This document shows positions 8,985 through 17,057 of a DNA stretch of 64,000 nt, one piece after another (within the stretch, counting starts at the first letter, position 1; each line of letters starts with the position of its first letter). Source of the stretch: Eubacteriales bacterium (GTDB taxonomy: Bacteria > Bacillota > Clostridia > Lachnospirales > Lachnospiraceae); contig JAUNSC010000011.1 of assembly GCA_030539395.1 (NCBI GenBank), positions 1-64,000 of the forward strand, in the 5' to 3' direction. The notes under the pieces are model-generated. The model was not told the origin of the DNA. It did not search any database and saw only the letters and a program-made list of their open reading frames with translations. The position numbers were made by a program, and so were the translations under genes.

Positions 8985-9497
8985 ATGTTAGATAAGAAAG
9001 TAGTAGAATTGTTGAATCAGCAGGTAAACAAGGAGTTTTATTCTGCGTATTTATATCTGGATTTTTCTAATTTCTATTATGACCAGGGACTGGATGGTTT
9101 TGGCAACTGGTACAAGATTCAGGCGCAGGAAGAGCGCGACCATGCAATGTTGATGATTCAGTATCTGCAGAATAATGGTGAAAAGATAGAATTAGATGCT
9201 ATCGATAAACCCCAGGTTGTTCTGGAAAGCGCAAAAGCAGTACTTGGAGAAGGCTTGAAGCATGAACAGTATGTGACAAGCCTGATACATAATATTTATG
9301 ATGCAGCATATTCTGTAAAGGATTTCCGTACAATGCAGTTCCTTGACTGGTTCGTAAAAGAACAGGGCGAGGAGGAGACGAATGCAGATAATCTTGTAAA
9401 GAAATTTGAATTATTTGGTGATGATCCCAAGAGTCTGTATATGCTTGACAGCGAGCTTGGAGCGAGAGTATATTCCGCACCATCTCTGGTTTTATAA
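8985..9497 (+). CDS. ftnA: Ferritin (iron-storage cage protein)
   Basis: 170-residue non-haem ferritin that oxidises Fe(II) and stores it as a mineral inside a 24-subunit shell. The ferroxidase ligands are present: E17 (NKEFYSAYLYLD), E50 and H53 (QEERDH), with the second-half helix containing KEQGEEETNA. The ATG follows AAAGGAGGTTTTTAAA. A Bfd-like [2Fe-2S] protein gene begins 2 bp after the stop, so the pair is one operon for iron storage and release. The putative ferrosome operon lies 4 kb upstream, so the cell may have two iron stores. Confidence 0.96.
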   Translation: MLDKKVVELLNQQVNKEFYSAYLYLDFSNFYYDQGLDGFGNWYKIQAQEERDHAMLMIQYLQNNGEKIELDAIDKPQVVLESAKAVLGEGLKHEQYVTSLIHNIYDAAYSVKDFRTMQFLDWFVKEQGEEETNADNLVKKFELFGDDPKSLYMLDSELGARVYSAPSLVL

Positions 9498-9499
9498 TT

Positions 9500-9688
9500 A
9501 TGAACAGGGATAAAGTAATCTGCCCATGCTATCACGTCACAAAAGGTGATGTGGCCGATGCAATAAAAGATGGAGCTTCTTCTTTTAAAGAAGTAAAAAA
9601 AGCTACGAAAGCTTCTAAGGGCTGCGGAAAATGCAAGAAGAAAGTAAAAAAACTGACAAAAAAACTGCTTGCAGAAAAAACAAAATAA
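9500..9688 (+). CDS. Bfd-like [2Fe-2S]-binding protein (BFD-like ferredoxin)
   Basis: 62-residue protein with the Bfd cluster ligands C8-x-C10 and C42-x2-C45 and a very lysine-rich C-terminus (about residues 33-62). In characterised systems Bfd donates electrons to the storage protein to mobilise iron; here the tight coupling to ferritin (2 bp) suggests the same role with a non-haem ferritin. Many Firmicutes carry similar short (2Fe-2S) proteins, so a general electron-transfer role cannot be excluded. Confidence 0.8.
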   Translation: MNRDKVICPCYHVTKGDVADAIKDGASSFKEVKKATKASKGCGKCKKKVKKLTKKLLAEKTK

Positions 9689-9699
9689 ATGTAAATTGT

Positions 9700-9733
9700 G
9701 GAACGGCTTCGTTTTGGGGCCGTTTCATTTTTT
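9700..9733 (+). terminator. Terminator of the ferritin operon
   Basis: GGAACGGC pairs with GCCGTTTC (one G-T pair) around an 11-nt loop, followed by a T-rich run to 9733. Confidence 0.8.
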
Positions 9734-9789
9734 ATGCAGCAATGCTGTTCAGTGTGGAAAAGATGCAGAAAAGTTTGAAAAATGATTTA

Positions 9790-9817
9790 TTGACATGAAC
9801 GAAGAGCATGTTACAAT
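9790..9817 (+). promoter_or_regulatory. Promoter for the HerA-like ATPase gene
   Basis: TTGACA (9790-9795), 16-bp spacer, TACAAT (9812-9817), 39 bp before the start codon. Confidence 0.65.
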
Positions 9818-9856
9818 GAAATTATAGAATAATATACTATATGATGGAGAGGGATT

Positions 9857-11374
9857 ATGTACAACGAGGATAAGATCTGGATAGGACAAAGCGGAGAGGA
9901 AAAGGTCTGCATCATTCCCAAAATGGCAAACAGACATGGTCTGATTGCAGGGGCAACCGGAACAGGCAAAACAATTACTTTGAAAGTACTGGCGGAATCG
10001 TTCAGTGATGCGGGGGTTCCGGTATTTTTGGCAGATGCAAAAGGCGATCTGGCGGGCATGTGCAGGCCGGGTGACGACAGTGAAAACATGCAGAAGAGAA
10101 TACAGAAATTTGGTTTGCAGGATATCTGGAGTTATCATGCATATCCAACTGCACTGTGGGATGTATATGGAGAGCAGGGACATCCTCTCCGTACAACAAT
10201 TTCAGAGATGGGACCGATGCTTCTCGCTAAGCTCATGGGGCTGAATGATACTCAGTCTGATATTTTATCGATTGTTTTCAGGATCGCGGATGATGCGGGA
10301 CTTTTATTGATTGATATCAAAGATCTCAGGTCTATGCTGACTTATGTGGGAGAACATACGGCTGATTATGTAACAAAATATGGAAATATGACAAAACAGA
10401 GTATTGGCGCTATTGTCCGCACGTTGATCAATCTGGAAGAACAGGGCGGAAATTTCTTCTTTGGAGAGCCGGCTCTTGATATTCGTGACTGGTTCCGTAC
10501 AGATGAAAATGCAAGAGGTTACATTAATATTCTTGCAGCAGATAAACTGATGAATTACCCGGAAATGTATGGAACATTTATGCTCTGGATGATGTCGGAA
10601 CTGTTTGAAATCCTTCCGGAAGCAGGAGATGCAGAGAAACCTGAAATGGTGTTTTTCTTTGATGAGGCACATATGCTGTTTGACAGCGCATCACGGGAAC
10701 TGCTTCAGAAGATTGAACAGGTGGTAAAACTGATTCGTTCCAAAGGCGTGGGAATATATTTTATCACTCAGTCTCCGTCAGATATTCCGGATGAGATTCT
10801 GGGACAGCTGGGTAACAGGATCCAGCATGCACTTCGGGCTTATACGCCGGCGGAACAGAAAGCTCTGAAAGCGGCAGCAGGATCATTCCGTGAGAATCCG
10901 GATTTTAAGACGATAGATGTACTTCCCATACTCGGAGTAGGGGAAGCACTTATTTCTGTTCTGGATGAAGAAGGACGCCCGGGTATTGTAAAGCAGTGTA
11001 AAGTACTCTGTCCCCAGAGCCGTATGGGAGCTGTCACAGAGGAAGAACGAAGATCTGTTATTGCAGGCGATGTCATGGCATCAAAATATGATGAGAGTAT
11101 CGACCGTGATTCTGCTTATGAATTTTTGAGCCGAAAAGCAGCTGAGGAGCAGAAAGAGAAGGCAGAAGCGGAGACAGCAAAAGAAAAGGCAAAGGCAGAG
11201 GCAGCAGCTGCAAAGGAAAAAGCAAAAGCAGAGGCGGCTGCAAGAAAAGAAGAAGAGAGAAGAGAACGGGAGAGAGAGCGGGCGCGCCGGGAAATGATGC
11301 GGGGAGTCAGCAAGGTTGCCACATCTGTGGGAACGCAGCTTGTGAGGGGGATTTTGAAAAATCTGACAAAATAG
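9857..11374 (+). CDS. HerA/FtsK-like ATPase of the DUF853 (YjgR) family
   Basis: 505-residue P-loop ATPase. Walker A is GATGTGKT (G32-T39) and Walker B is FFFDEAH (D269-E270), with an arginine-finger-like QLGNRIQHALRAYTP segment near residue 330. The C-terminal ~80 residues are a lysine/glutamate/alanine-rich coiled coil ending in a short hydrophobic tail. Family members resemble the archaeal HerA hexameric translocase, but their bacterial role is not established. There is no NurA partner here, so this is the stand-alone housekeeping DUF853 form rather than a defence HerA. Confidence 0.88.
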   Translation: MYNEDKIWIGQSGEEKVCIIPKMANRHGLIAGATGTGKTITLKVLAESFSDAGVPVFLADAKGDLAGMCRPGDDSENMQKRIQKFGLQDIWSYHAYPTALWDVYGEQGHPLRTTISEMGPMLLAKLMGLNDTQSDILSIVFRIADDAGLLLIDIKDLRSMLTYVGEHTADYVTKYGNMTKQSIGAIVRTLINLEEQGGNFFFGEPALDIRDWFRTDENARGYINILAADKLMNYPEMYGTFMLWMMSELFEILPEAGDAEKPEMVFFFDEAHMLFDSASRELLQKIEQVVKLIRSKGVGIYFITQSPSDIPDEILGQLGNRIQHALRAYTPAEQKALKAAAGSFRENPDFKTIDVLPILGVGEALISVLDEEGRPGIVKQCKVLCPQSRMGAVTEEERRSVIAGDVMASKYDESIDRDSAYEFLSRKAAEEQKEKAEAETAKEKAKAEAAAAKEKAKAEAAARKEEERRERERERARREMMRGVSKVATSVGTQLVRGILKNLTK

Positions 11375-11390
11375 ATATGCGGGGGATAAT

Positions 11391-12263
11391 ATGTTTGGAG
11401 AATGTCATGCCCATCTGTTTATGGATGGAATAGATTATCGCGCAGCGGTGGAGGCACATAAAAACGGACCGGATGAAATCTGTATCCGCAGGCATTTGCA
11501 GGCATATAAAGACTGTGGTATTACATATGTGCGGGAAGGCGGAGATCATTACGGTGTGTCCCAAAAAGTAAGAGAAATGGCAGGGGAATATGGTATTGAA
11601 TACCGTACCCCTGTTTTTGCAATACATAAAAAAGGCCATTATGGAAAAATCGTTGGCTGCGGTGTGGAAACACTGAAGGAATTTTGGGAAAAAGTGATAG
11701 AGATAAGAAAGCAAAAAGGTGATTTTATTAAGATCATGGTTTCAGGAATTATGGAATACGATGGATATGGACACTTGAGTGAAGATGCCCTGGAAAAGGA
11801 GTGGATCAGAGAAATGATCCATATCGCCCACGAGGAGGGCTTTGCAGTTATGGTGCATGCCAATGGAAGAGAAGCGGTTCTTCCGGCAGTATTGGCGGGA
11901 GCAGATAGTATAGAACATGGAAATTACATAGATACAGACTGCATGGATGCCATGGCAGAGTGCGGATGTGTGTGGGTTCCAACCATTGTCACTACAGGAA
12001 ATCTTATTGGCTGCGGGCGTTATGATGATGAAGTGCTGAAGCAGATTTTTGACATGGAGTGTCGAAATTTGGCATATGCGTTCGAAAATGGTGTGAATTT
12101 GGCGGCAGGCAGTGATGCCGGTGCTTATATGGTGCCTCATGGCAAAGGGGTAGGTCAGGAAGTGGAGATATTTCTGAAAGTATTAAATCAAGAGACAGAG
12201 ATGATAATGGAAAGACTGGCAGAAGGAGAGAAAAAAATCCGAAGGACCTTCCGCATAGAATAG
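11391..12263 (+). CDS. Amidohydrolase family protein (metal-dependent hydrolase)
   Basis: 290 residues, TIM-barrel amidohydrolase. Metal ligands can be read in order: H6-A-H8 near the N-terminus, a middle lysine/histidine region (DFIKIMVSG, then VHANGR and IEHGN) and the terminal aspartate D242 in AAGSDAGAY. The N-terminus is shorter than in imidazolonepropionase/prolidase relatives because the small beta-sandwich domain is absent. The substrate is unknown. It starts 17 bp after the ATPase gene with a GGGGGAT ribosome site and precedes D-lactate dehydrogenase by 53 bp. Confidence 0.8.
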   Translation: MFGECHAHLFMDGIDYRAAVEAHKNGPDEICIRRHLQAYKDCGITYVREGGDHYGVSQKVREMAGEYGIEYRTPVFAIHKKGHYGKIVGCGVETLKEFWEKVIEIRKQKGDFIKIMVSGIMEYDGYGHLSEDALEKEWIREMIHIAHEEGFAVMVHANGREAVLPAVLAGADSIEHGNYIDTDCMDAMAECGCVWVPTIVTTGNLIGCGRYDDEVLKQIFDMECRNLAYAFENGVNLAAGSDAGAYMVPHGKGVGQEVEIFLKVLNQETEMIMERLAEGEKKIRRTFRIE

Positions 12264-12316
12264 TTAAAAATGAGGAAAAATATTGGAAAAAGCTATTTGT
12301 TCAGGAGGAAAAGACC

Positions 12317-13312
12317 ATGAAGATTTTATTTTTTGGTACAAAAAGTTATGACAGACAGTTTTTTGATGAGACATGGAGAGAAAAGGAATATGAAGATATC
12401 CAGATTGATTATGTAGAAACATTGTTAATTCCGGAAACAGCCAGACTGGCTAACGGTTATGATGCGGTATGTGCTTTTGTGAATATGGATTTAAGCGCCC
12501 CCACGATTGAAACATTGTCGGAGTGTGGTGTAAAGCTGATTTTGATGAGATGTGCAGGTTTTAATAACGTGGATCTGGAAAAGACGAAGGAGAAAGGAAT
12601 CACCGTTATGCGTGTTCCCGGATATTCACCGGAAGCAGTGGCAGAACATGCCATGGCTTTGGCACTTACTGCAAACCGTCATACTCACAAATCCTATGTG
12701 CGCGTGCGTGAAAATGATTTCAGTCTTGGGGGACTGATGGGAGTGGTATTGCATGGAAGGACAGCGGGGATTGTGGGTACAGGAAAGATAGGTGCAGCTA
12801 TGGCACGCATCTGCCACGGATTCGGTATGAAAGTGCTGGCATATGACGTATATAAAAACCCGTCTCTGGATTTTGCGGAGTATGTGGAACTGGACACACT
12901 GATGGCACAGTCTGACCTGATTTCACTGCACTGTCCATTGACAGAAGAAACATATCATATGGTCAATACAGAGACAATTGCAAAGATGAAGACAGGTGTA
13001 ATCCTTGTGAATACTTCAAGGGGAGGATTAATTAAGACGGATGATCTGATCAAAGGCATTCGTGACGGTAAATTTTTTGCAGTCGGACTGGATGTATATG
13101 AGGAGGAAAATGCAAACGTATATGAGGACCGTTCGGATGCAATTCTGGAGCATTCCACGGTAGCCCGGCTTTTGAATTTCCCCAATGTAATGGTAACATC
13201 ACATCAGGGCTTTTTTGCCAAAGAAGCGCTGGAAGCTATCAGCAAAACAACAATGGACAATGCCCTCAGCTTTATGCAGGGAAAGAAAAACGGAAACGAG
13301 GTTGAAAATTGA
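12317..13312 (+). CDS. ldhA: D-lactate dehydrogenase / D-isomer specific 2-hydroxyacid dehydrogenase
   Basis: 331-residue NAD-dependent enzyme interconverting pyruvate and D-lactate, a fermentation step that regenerates NAD+. The Rossmann motif GTGKIG (about residues 154-159), catalytic arginine in NTSRGG and catalytic H296 in TSHQGFF are present, and LdhA-type features (GFNNVDLE, YSPEAVAEHAM) favour D-lactate over phosphoglycerate. AGGAGG precedes the ATG. Its TGA overlaps the TTG start of the sugar kinase. Confidence 0.9.
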   Translation: MKILFFGTKSYDRQFFDETWREKEYEDIQIDYVETLLIPETARLANGYDAVCAFVNMDLSAPTIETLSECGVKLILMRCAGFNNVDLEKTKEKGITVMRVPGYSPEAVAEHAMALALTANRHTHKSYVRVRENDFSLGGLMGVVLHGRTAGIVGTGKIGAAMARICHGFGMKVLAYDVYKNPSLDFAEYVELDTLMAQSDLISLHCPLTEETYHMVNTETIAKMKTGVILVNTSRGGLIKTDDLIKGIRDGKFFAVGLDVYEEENANVYEDRSDAILEHSTVARLLNFPNVMVTSHQGFFAKEALEAISKTTMDNALSFMQGKKNGNEVEN

Positions 13313-14619
13313 AACTTATAGGAATCGATATCGGAACAACAACCATCAGCGCTGTGGTTTTGGATGAGGAAAAAGAAATTGTCCTTGACTCAAGGACAAT
13401 TTCAAACGACAGTTTTATTGTGACTGATCATGAATGGGAGCGGATTCAGAATGTTGAGGTGATCATAGAAAAAGCACAGGGTGTTCTGGATGAACTTCTT
13501 GGATTGTATCCGGAAGTAGAATCTGTTGGGCTGACTGGTCAAATGCATGGTATTTTATATGTGGATCAACAGGGAAACTCAGTCAGTCCGTTGTACACAT
13601 GGCAGGATCAGAGAGGAAATCTGCCTGAGTTCGAAGGAAAGACGGTGGTGGATTTTGCAAAAGAGCGATGTGGGATAACAGTGTTTACCGGATACGGATT
13701 AGTTACCCATTTGTATCATGTGAAAAAACATGCAGTTCCGAAACAGGCAGTATCGCTTTGCACGATTCCGGACTATCTTGGCATGAGACTGACGGGCAGA
13801 GAAAAGCCGCTTCTTCATGTGAGTATGGCTGCAAGTCTTGGTTTCTTTCAAGGAGAAAAAGGAAGCTTTGCAGAAGAAAAGATGAGGCAGACGGGCATGG
13901 ATATATCTTTTTTGCCGGAGGTTACCAGTAAAATTGCTGTGCTGGGCACATATAAAGGCAGAAAGGTTACCGTTGCTGTCGGAGATAATCAGGCCAGCTT
14001 TTTGGGGGCTGTCGGGCTGGAGAAAAATACGCTGCTGGTCAATGTGGGCACTGGAGCGCAGATATCAGTGTTGTCTGATTATTTTTATGAGTCCGGTAGA
14101 ATTGAAGCAAGACCTTTAACCGGAGGAAAGTTCATTCTGGTGGGGGCTTCCCTGTGCGGAGGACGGGCCTATGCAATTCTTGAAAAATTTTTCCGCGAAT
14201 ATACAAGATTAACAGGCAGTGAAGAATGCTCCCAATATGATATAATGGAAAAAATCGGATGGGAGTCATATGGAAAGACGGATTCTATGACGGCGAAGAC
14301 AACTTTTAACGGTACACGTATATTGCCGGAACTTCGGGGAAATATCGGAAACTTAAGTGAAGATAATTTTACCCCGGGAGGTATGGTATGTGCCGTCCTT
14401 GGCGGAATTGCCCGGGAATTATATGATATGTTCAGCGAGATTCAAAAACAGACAGGTATCGAAGCAAAACAAATCATTGCATCCGGCAATGGAATAAGAA
14501 AAAATGCATTATTACAGCAGATTTTTAAAGATATGTTTGGTTTATGCCTGGGATTGGCCCGATTTGAAGAAGAGGCGGCCTGCGGAGCCGCCATCAGCAG
14601 TACATATTTTATATCATAG
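13309..14619 (+). CDS. FGGY-family carbohydrate kinase, sedoheptulokinase-like
   Basis: 436-residue ASKHA-fold sugar kinase. The phosphate-1 loop GIDIGTTTISAV (residues 4-15), LTGQMHG with the family glutamine/histidine (about 74-80) and the ATP-binding GNGIRKNALLQQ near residue 387 are visible. The LTGQMHGILY motif is typical of sedoheptulose kinases, but the true sugar cannot be fixed by eye. The start is TTG at 13309, overlapping the ldhA stop by 4 bp, so it is translationally coupled to ldhA. Convergent with mscS 12 bp later. Confidence 0.82.
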   Translation: MKLIGIDIGTTTISAVVLDEEKEIVLDSRTISNDSFIVTDHEWERIQNVEVIIEKAQGVLDELLGLYPEVESVGLTGQMHGILYVDQQGNSVSPLYTWQDQRGNLPEFEGKTVVDFAKERCGITVFTGYGLVTHLYHVKKHAVPKQAVSLCTIPDYLGMRLTGREKPLLHVSMAASLGFFQGEKGSFAEEKMRQTGMDISFLPEVTSKIAVLGTYKGRKVTVAVGDNQASFLGAVGLEKNTLLVNVGTGAQISVLSDYFYESGRIEARPLTGGKFILVGASLCGGRAYAILEKFFREYTRLTGSEECSQYDIMEKIGWESYGKTDSMTAKTTFNGTRILPELRGNIGNLSEDNFTPGGMVCAVLGGIARELYDMFSEIQKQTGIEAKQIIASGNGIRKNALLQQIFKDMFGLCLGLARFEEEAACGAAISSTYFIS

Positions 14620-14631
14620 ACAAGCAGGATG

Positions 14632-15435
14632 CTATTTAGCATCTGTTGTTATATGGATAGACGGAGCCTGGATTCCGGAAGATATAAGTGCCTCTGTAAT
14701 ATGCTGGTTTAAATCATAGAGGAGTTCAAGGTAATCCGGATTTTTGCACCAGGCTCTGACAGTGAACTCGAAAGCTTCGTTTGTGCTGCCAGTCAGGCGT
14801 GCAAACGGGGCTTCTGGTAATGTCAGTATTTTCTCCTCTTTCGCCATGGCATCCTGCATGATATTCTGCACATGGGCAGGATTTTCACTTCTCGAACAGG
14901 TAAATATCATTTCTATACGCCGTATCTCTTCTGCGGAATAATCGGTGATGACAGCATTCATCAGTGTACCGTTAGGGATGGTAATGCGTTTGTTATCCGG
15001 TGTAATGAGTACGGTATAAAAAAGATTAATTTCTTTGGCCGTTCCGGTGATTCCACAGGCTTCAATATAATCTTCAAGTTTAAAGGGCTTAAAAATAATC
15101 AGCATAATGCCGCCTGCCAGATTGGAAAGAGAACCCTGCATGGCAAGGCCGATGGCAACGCCTGCAGAAGCAATCACAGCAGCAATGGATGCCATTGGTA
15201 CGCCGAGGATTCCGATGATCAAAATGGTAAGCAGGATATAAAGACTGATATTGATAAAGCTGAGAGAAAATGTTTTAACTGCGCCTTCCGTACGGTTTAA
15301 AAGAGGACTGTCTGAAAAAAGGCTGATAATCAGGCGGATAATGATTCTGCCAACAACCAGAACAACGAGAGCAGCGATTATCCGGCTGCACCCGGAGATG
15401 GCCTGAGCAGTCAATGATGAAAAAAATGCTTCCAT
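14632..15435 (-). CDS. mscS: Small-conductance mechanosensitive channel, MscS family
   Basis: 267 residues. Three N-terminal membrane helices (about residues 10-110), the third with the glycine/alanine-rich pore pattern AAVIASAGVAIGLAMQGSLSN, are followed by the beta domain (FKPFKLEDYIEACGITGTAKEI) and a C-terminal vestibule with a PDNKRITIPNG loop. It opens under osmotic downshock to release solutes. AAGGAG precedes the ATG. It is transcribed alone, convergent with the sugar kinase. Confidence 0.93.
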   Translation of the reverse strand: MEAFFSSLTAQAISGCSRIIAALVVLVVGRIIIRLIISLFSDSPLLNRTEGAVKTFSLSFINISLYILLTILIIGILGVPMASIAAVIASAGVAIGLAMQGSLSNLAGGIMLIIFKPFKLEDYIEACGITGTAKEINLFYTVLITPDNKRITIPNGTLMNAVITDYSAEEIRRIEMIFTCSRSENPAHVQNIMQDAMAKEEKILTLPEAPFARLTGSTNEAFEFTVRAWCKNPDYLELLYDLNQHITEALISSGIQAPSIHITTDAK

Positions 15436-15597
15436 ACAAATCTCCTTACAAATGATTTATATTTCTATTTTATAGGATTTCAGAAAAATAGCAACAAACA
15501 TTTGATCAACAGAAAAAACTTATCCAATCAGTACCTGAAATGAGAGGAAGGATGATTTGATAATTGGTATAATGTCAATAAAAGGAGGACAATCTCA

Positions 15598-16461
15598 GTG
15601 GAATGGAATCAAAAACTGCAAAACATTATTGAGTATGTTGAAAATCACCTGCAGCGTGAAGAAGAAACGATCGATAATGAGGAAATATCAAAAATGGCGG
15701 GCTGCTCATTTGATTTTTTTCAAAAAGTATTTTCTTATATGAATGGTATAAGTTTTTCTGAATATGTCCGTTCACGAAAACTGACTTTGGCAGGGTACGA
15801 CCTGAAAAGCACGAATATGAAAGTTGTTGATATAAGCTATAAATATGGATATAATTCGCCCACATCATTTACGAAGGCATTTCAGCAATTTCACGGTATT
15901 TCTCCAAAAGATGCAAGGCAGGAAGCTATAAAACTATGTGTAACGCCTAAAATGCAGATTGCCGGAGAACAGCAATATGTGTGGAAACTGGAGAGAAAAA
16001 AAGCTTTTCGCCTGATTGGAAAAAGTATCAGAGTTTCGTGTATAAACAATAAACACTATGAAAAGATTCCGGAATTTTGGAGTGAATGTCAGAAAAACGG
16101 AACTTATTCAGCACTGGTATCATTCGATACAGGGAATCCGAAGGGGATATTTGGCTTGTTCGGTTACTATGATAAAAGTACCAATGAAATAGAATATTCG
16201 ATTATGGTCATATCAGATAAAGATACTCCTCAGGGGTTTACGGAAATGTTTATTCCAAATTCAGTATGGGCTATTTTTGACTGCAGAGGGAATATACCAC
16301 AATCCATTCATAAAGGATGGAAATATCTTAATGAAGAATGGCTGATAAAGTATCCATTTAAGCACGCCAAATGTCCTGAACTGGAATGGTACAGTGACGG
16401 CAATGTGTATAGTGAAAATTATCTGAGTCAAATATGGATCCCGATTTTAGAGGAGGAATAG
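15598..16461 (+). CDS. AraC-family regulator with GyrI-like effector domain
   Basis: 287 residues. Residues 1-105 form the two helix-turn-helix modules of AraC/XylS (EISKMAGCSFDFFQKVFSYM and VVDISYKYGYNSPTSFTKAF); the rest is a GyrI/SOUL-like effector-binding domain (FRLIGKSIRVS onward to IWIPI), as in Rob/BmrR-type multidrug or small-molecule sensors. GTG start after AAAGGAGGACAATCTCA. A TATAAT-like sequence lies about 25 bp upstream. It nearly abuts the ASCH-like gene. Confidence 0.88.
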   Translation: MEWNQKLQNIIEYVENHLQREEETIDNEEISKMAGCSFDFFQKVFSYMNGISFSEYVRSRKLTLAGYDLKSTNMKVVDISYKYGYNSPTSFTKAFQQFHGISPKDARQEAIKLCVTPKMQIAGEQQYVWKLERKKAFRLIGKSIRVSCINNKHYEKIPEFWSECQKNGTYSALVSFDTGNPKGIFGLFGYYDKSTNEIEYSIMVISDKDTPQGFTEMFIPNSVWAIFDCRGNIPQSIHKGWKYLNEEWLIKYPFKHAKCPELEWYSDGNVYSENYLSQIWIPILEEE

Positions 16462-16463
16462 GA

Positions 16464-16928
16464 ATGGTGCATTTGGTTTATTGTGACAATGCAGGCAAAA
16501 AAGGAGAAAGGGTATTAGATAAAATTTTATCAGGAACCAAAACAATGGTTGTGCGTGGAGCTGCAGGAAGAAAAATACCGCACAGCAGAGTTTTTGAGGG
16601 AGAACAGCTCTATTTTATGGAAAAGGGAAGTTCAGTGATTACAGCAGCTGCGATTGTGAAAAGCGTTCAAAATTATGTAAAATTATCTGAGGAGGAAATT
16701 ACGAAAACCCTTGAATCAAATCAAACAAAATTAAATTTATCAGATAAGCAAAAATTGCGCTGGCATAAGAAATGTTTGTGCCTGATAGAATTTGAAAATG
16801 TGAGAGAAATCAATCCGCTGGAATTTGAACACCAGGGCAATATGGATGACTGGCTTATTATTGAAAGAATAGAAGATGTTGTCGCCGGGACAAGTATTCC
16901 ATATAATTATAACAATACAAGATTTTAA
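16464..16928 (+). CDS. ASCH/PUA-like domain protein
   Basis: 154 residues from the ATG at 16464, chosen because it directly follows GAGGAGGAATAGGA, just 2 bp after the AraC gene. The core VLDKILSGTKTMVVRG...VFEGEQLYFMEKGSSVITAAAIV resembles the ASCH (activating signal cointegrator homology) beta-barrel, thought to bind RNA or modified nucleotides. The function is unknown; co-expression with the AraC/GyrI regulator is the only contextual hint. Confidence 0.6.
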   Translation: MVHLVYCDNAGKKGERVLDKILSGTKTMVVRGAAGRKIPHSRVFEGEQLYFMEKGSSVITAAAIVKSVQNYVKLSEEEITKTLESNQTKLNLSDKQKLRWHKKCLCLIEFENVREINPLEFEHQGNMDDWLIIERIEDVVAGTSIPYNYNNTRF

Positions 16929-16954
16929 GAAGCAGTATAATATAAGCGGGAAGA

Positions 16955-16983
16955 TTGACGTTATCATCCGGCGCCTATATAAT
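16955..16983 (+). promoter_or_regulatory. Sigma-A promoter for the GH43-type gene
   Basis: TTGACG (16955-16960), 17-bp spacer and a perfect TATAAT (16978-16983), about 75 bp before the start codon. Confidence 0.75.
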
Positions 16984-17057
16984 GAAAGCAGAATGTATTG
17001 TTTTTATGAAAGGAATTGATGACCAGGTTTTTCGGGTTCTGGGAAAAGAGGAAGAAT

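Noticed and set aside
14625-14645. Hairpin GATGCT/AGCATC between the sugar kinase and mscS as a terminator
   Set aside because: Only six pairs and no proper T-tract on either strand.
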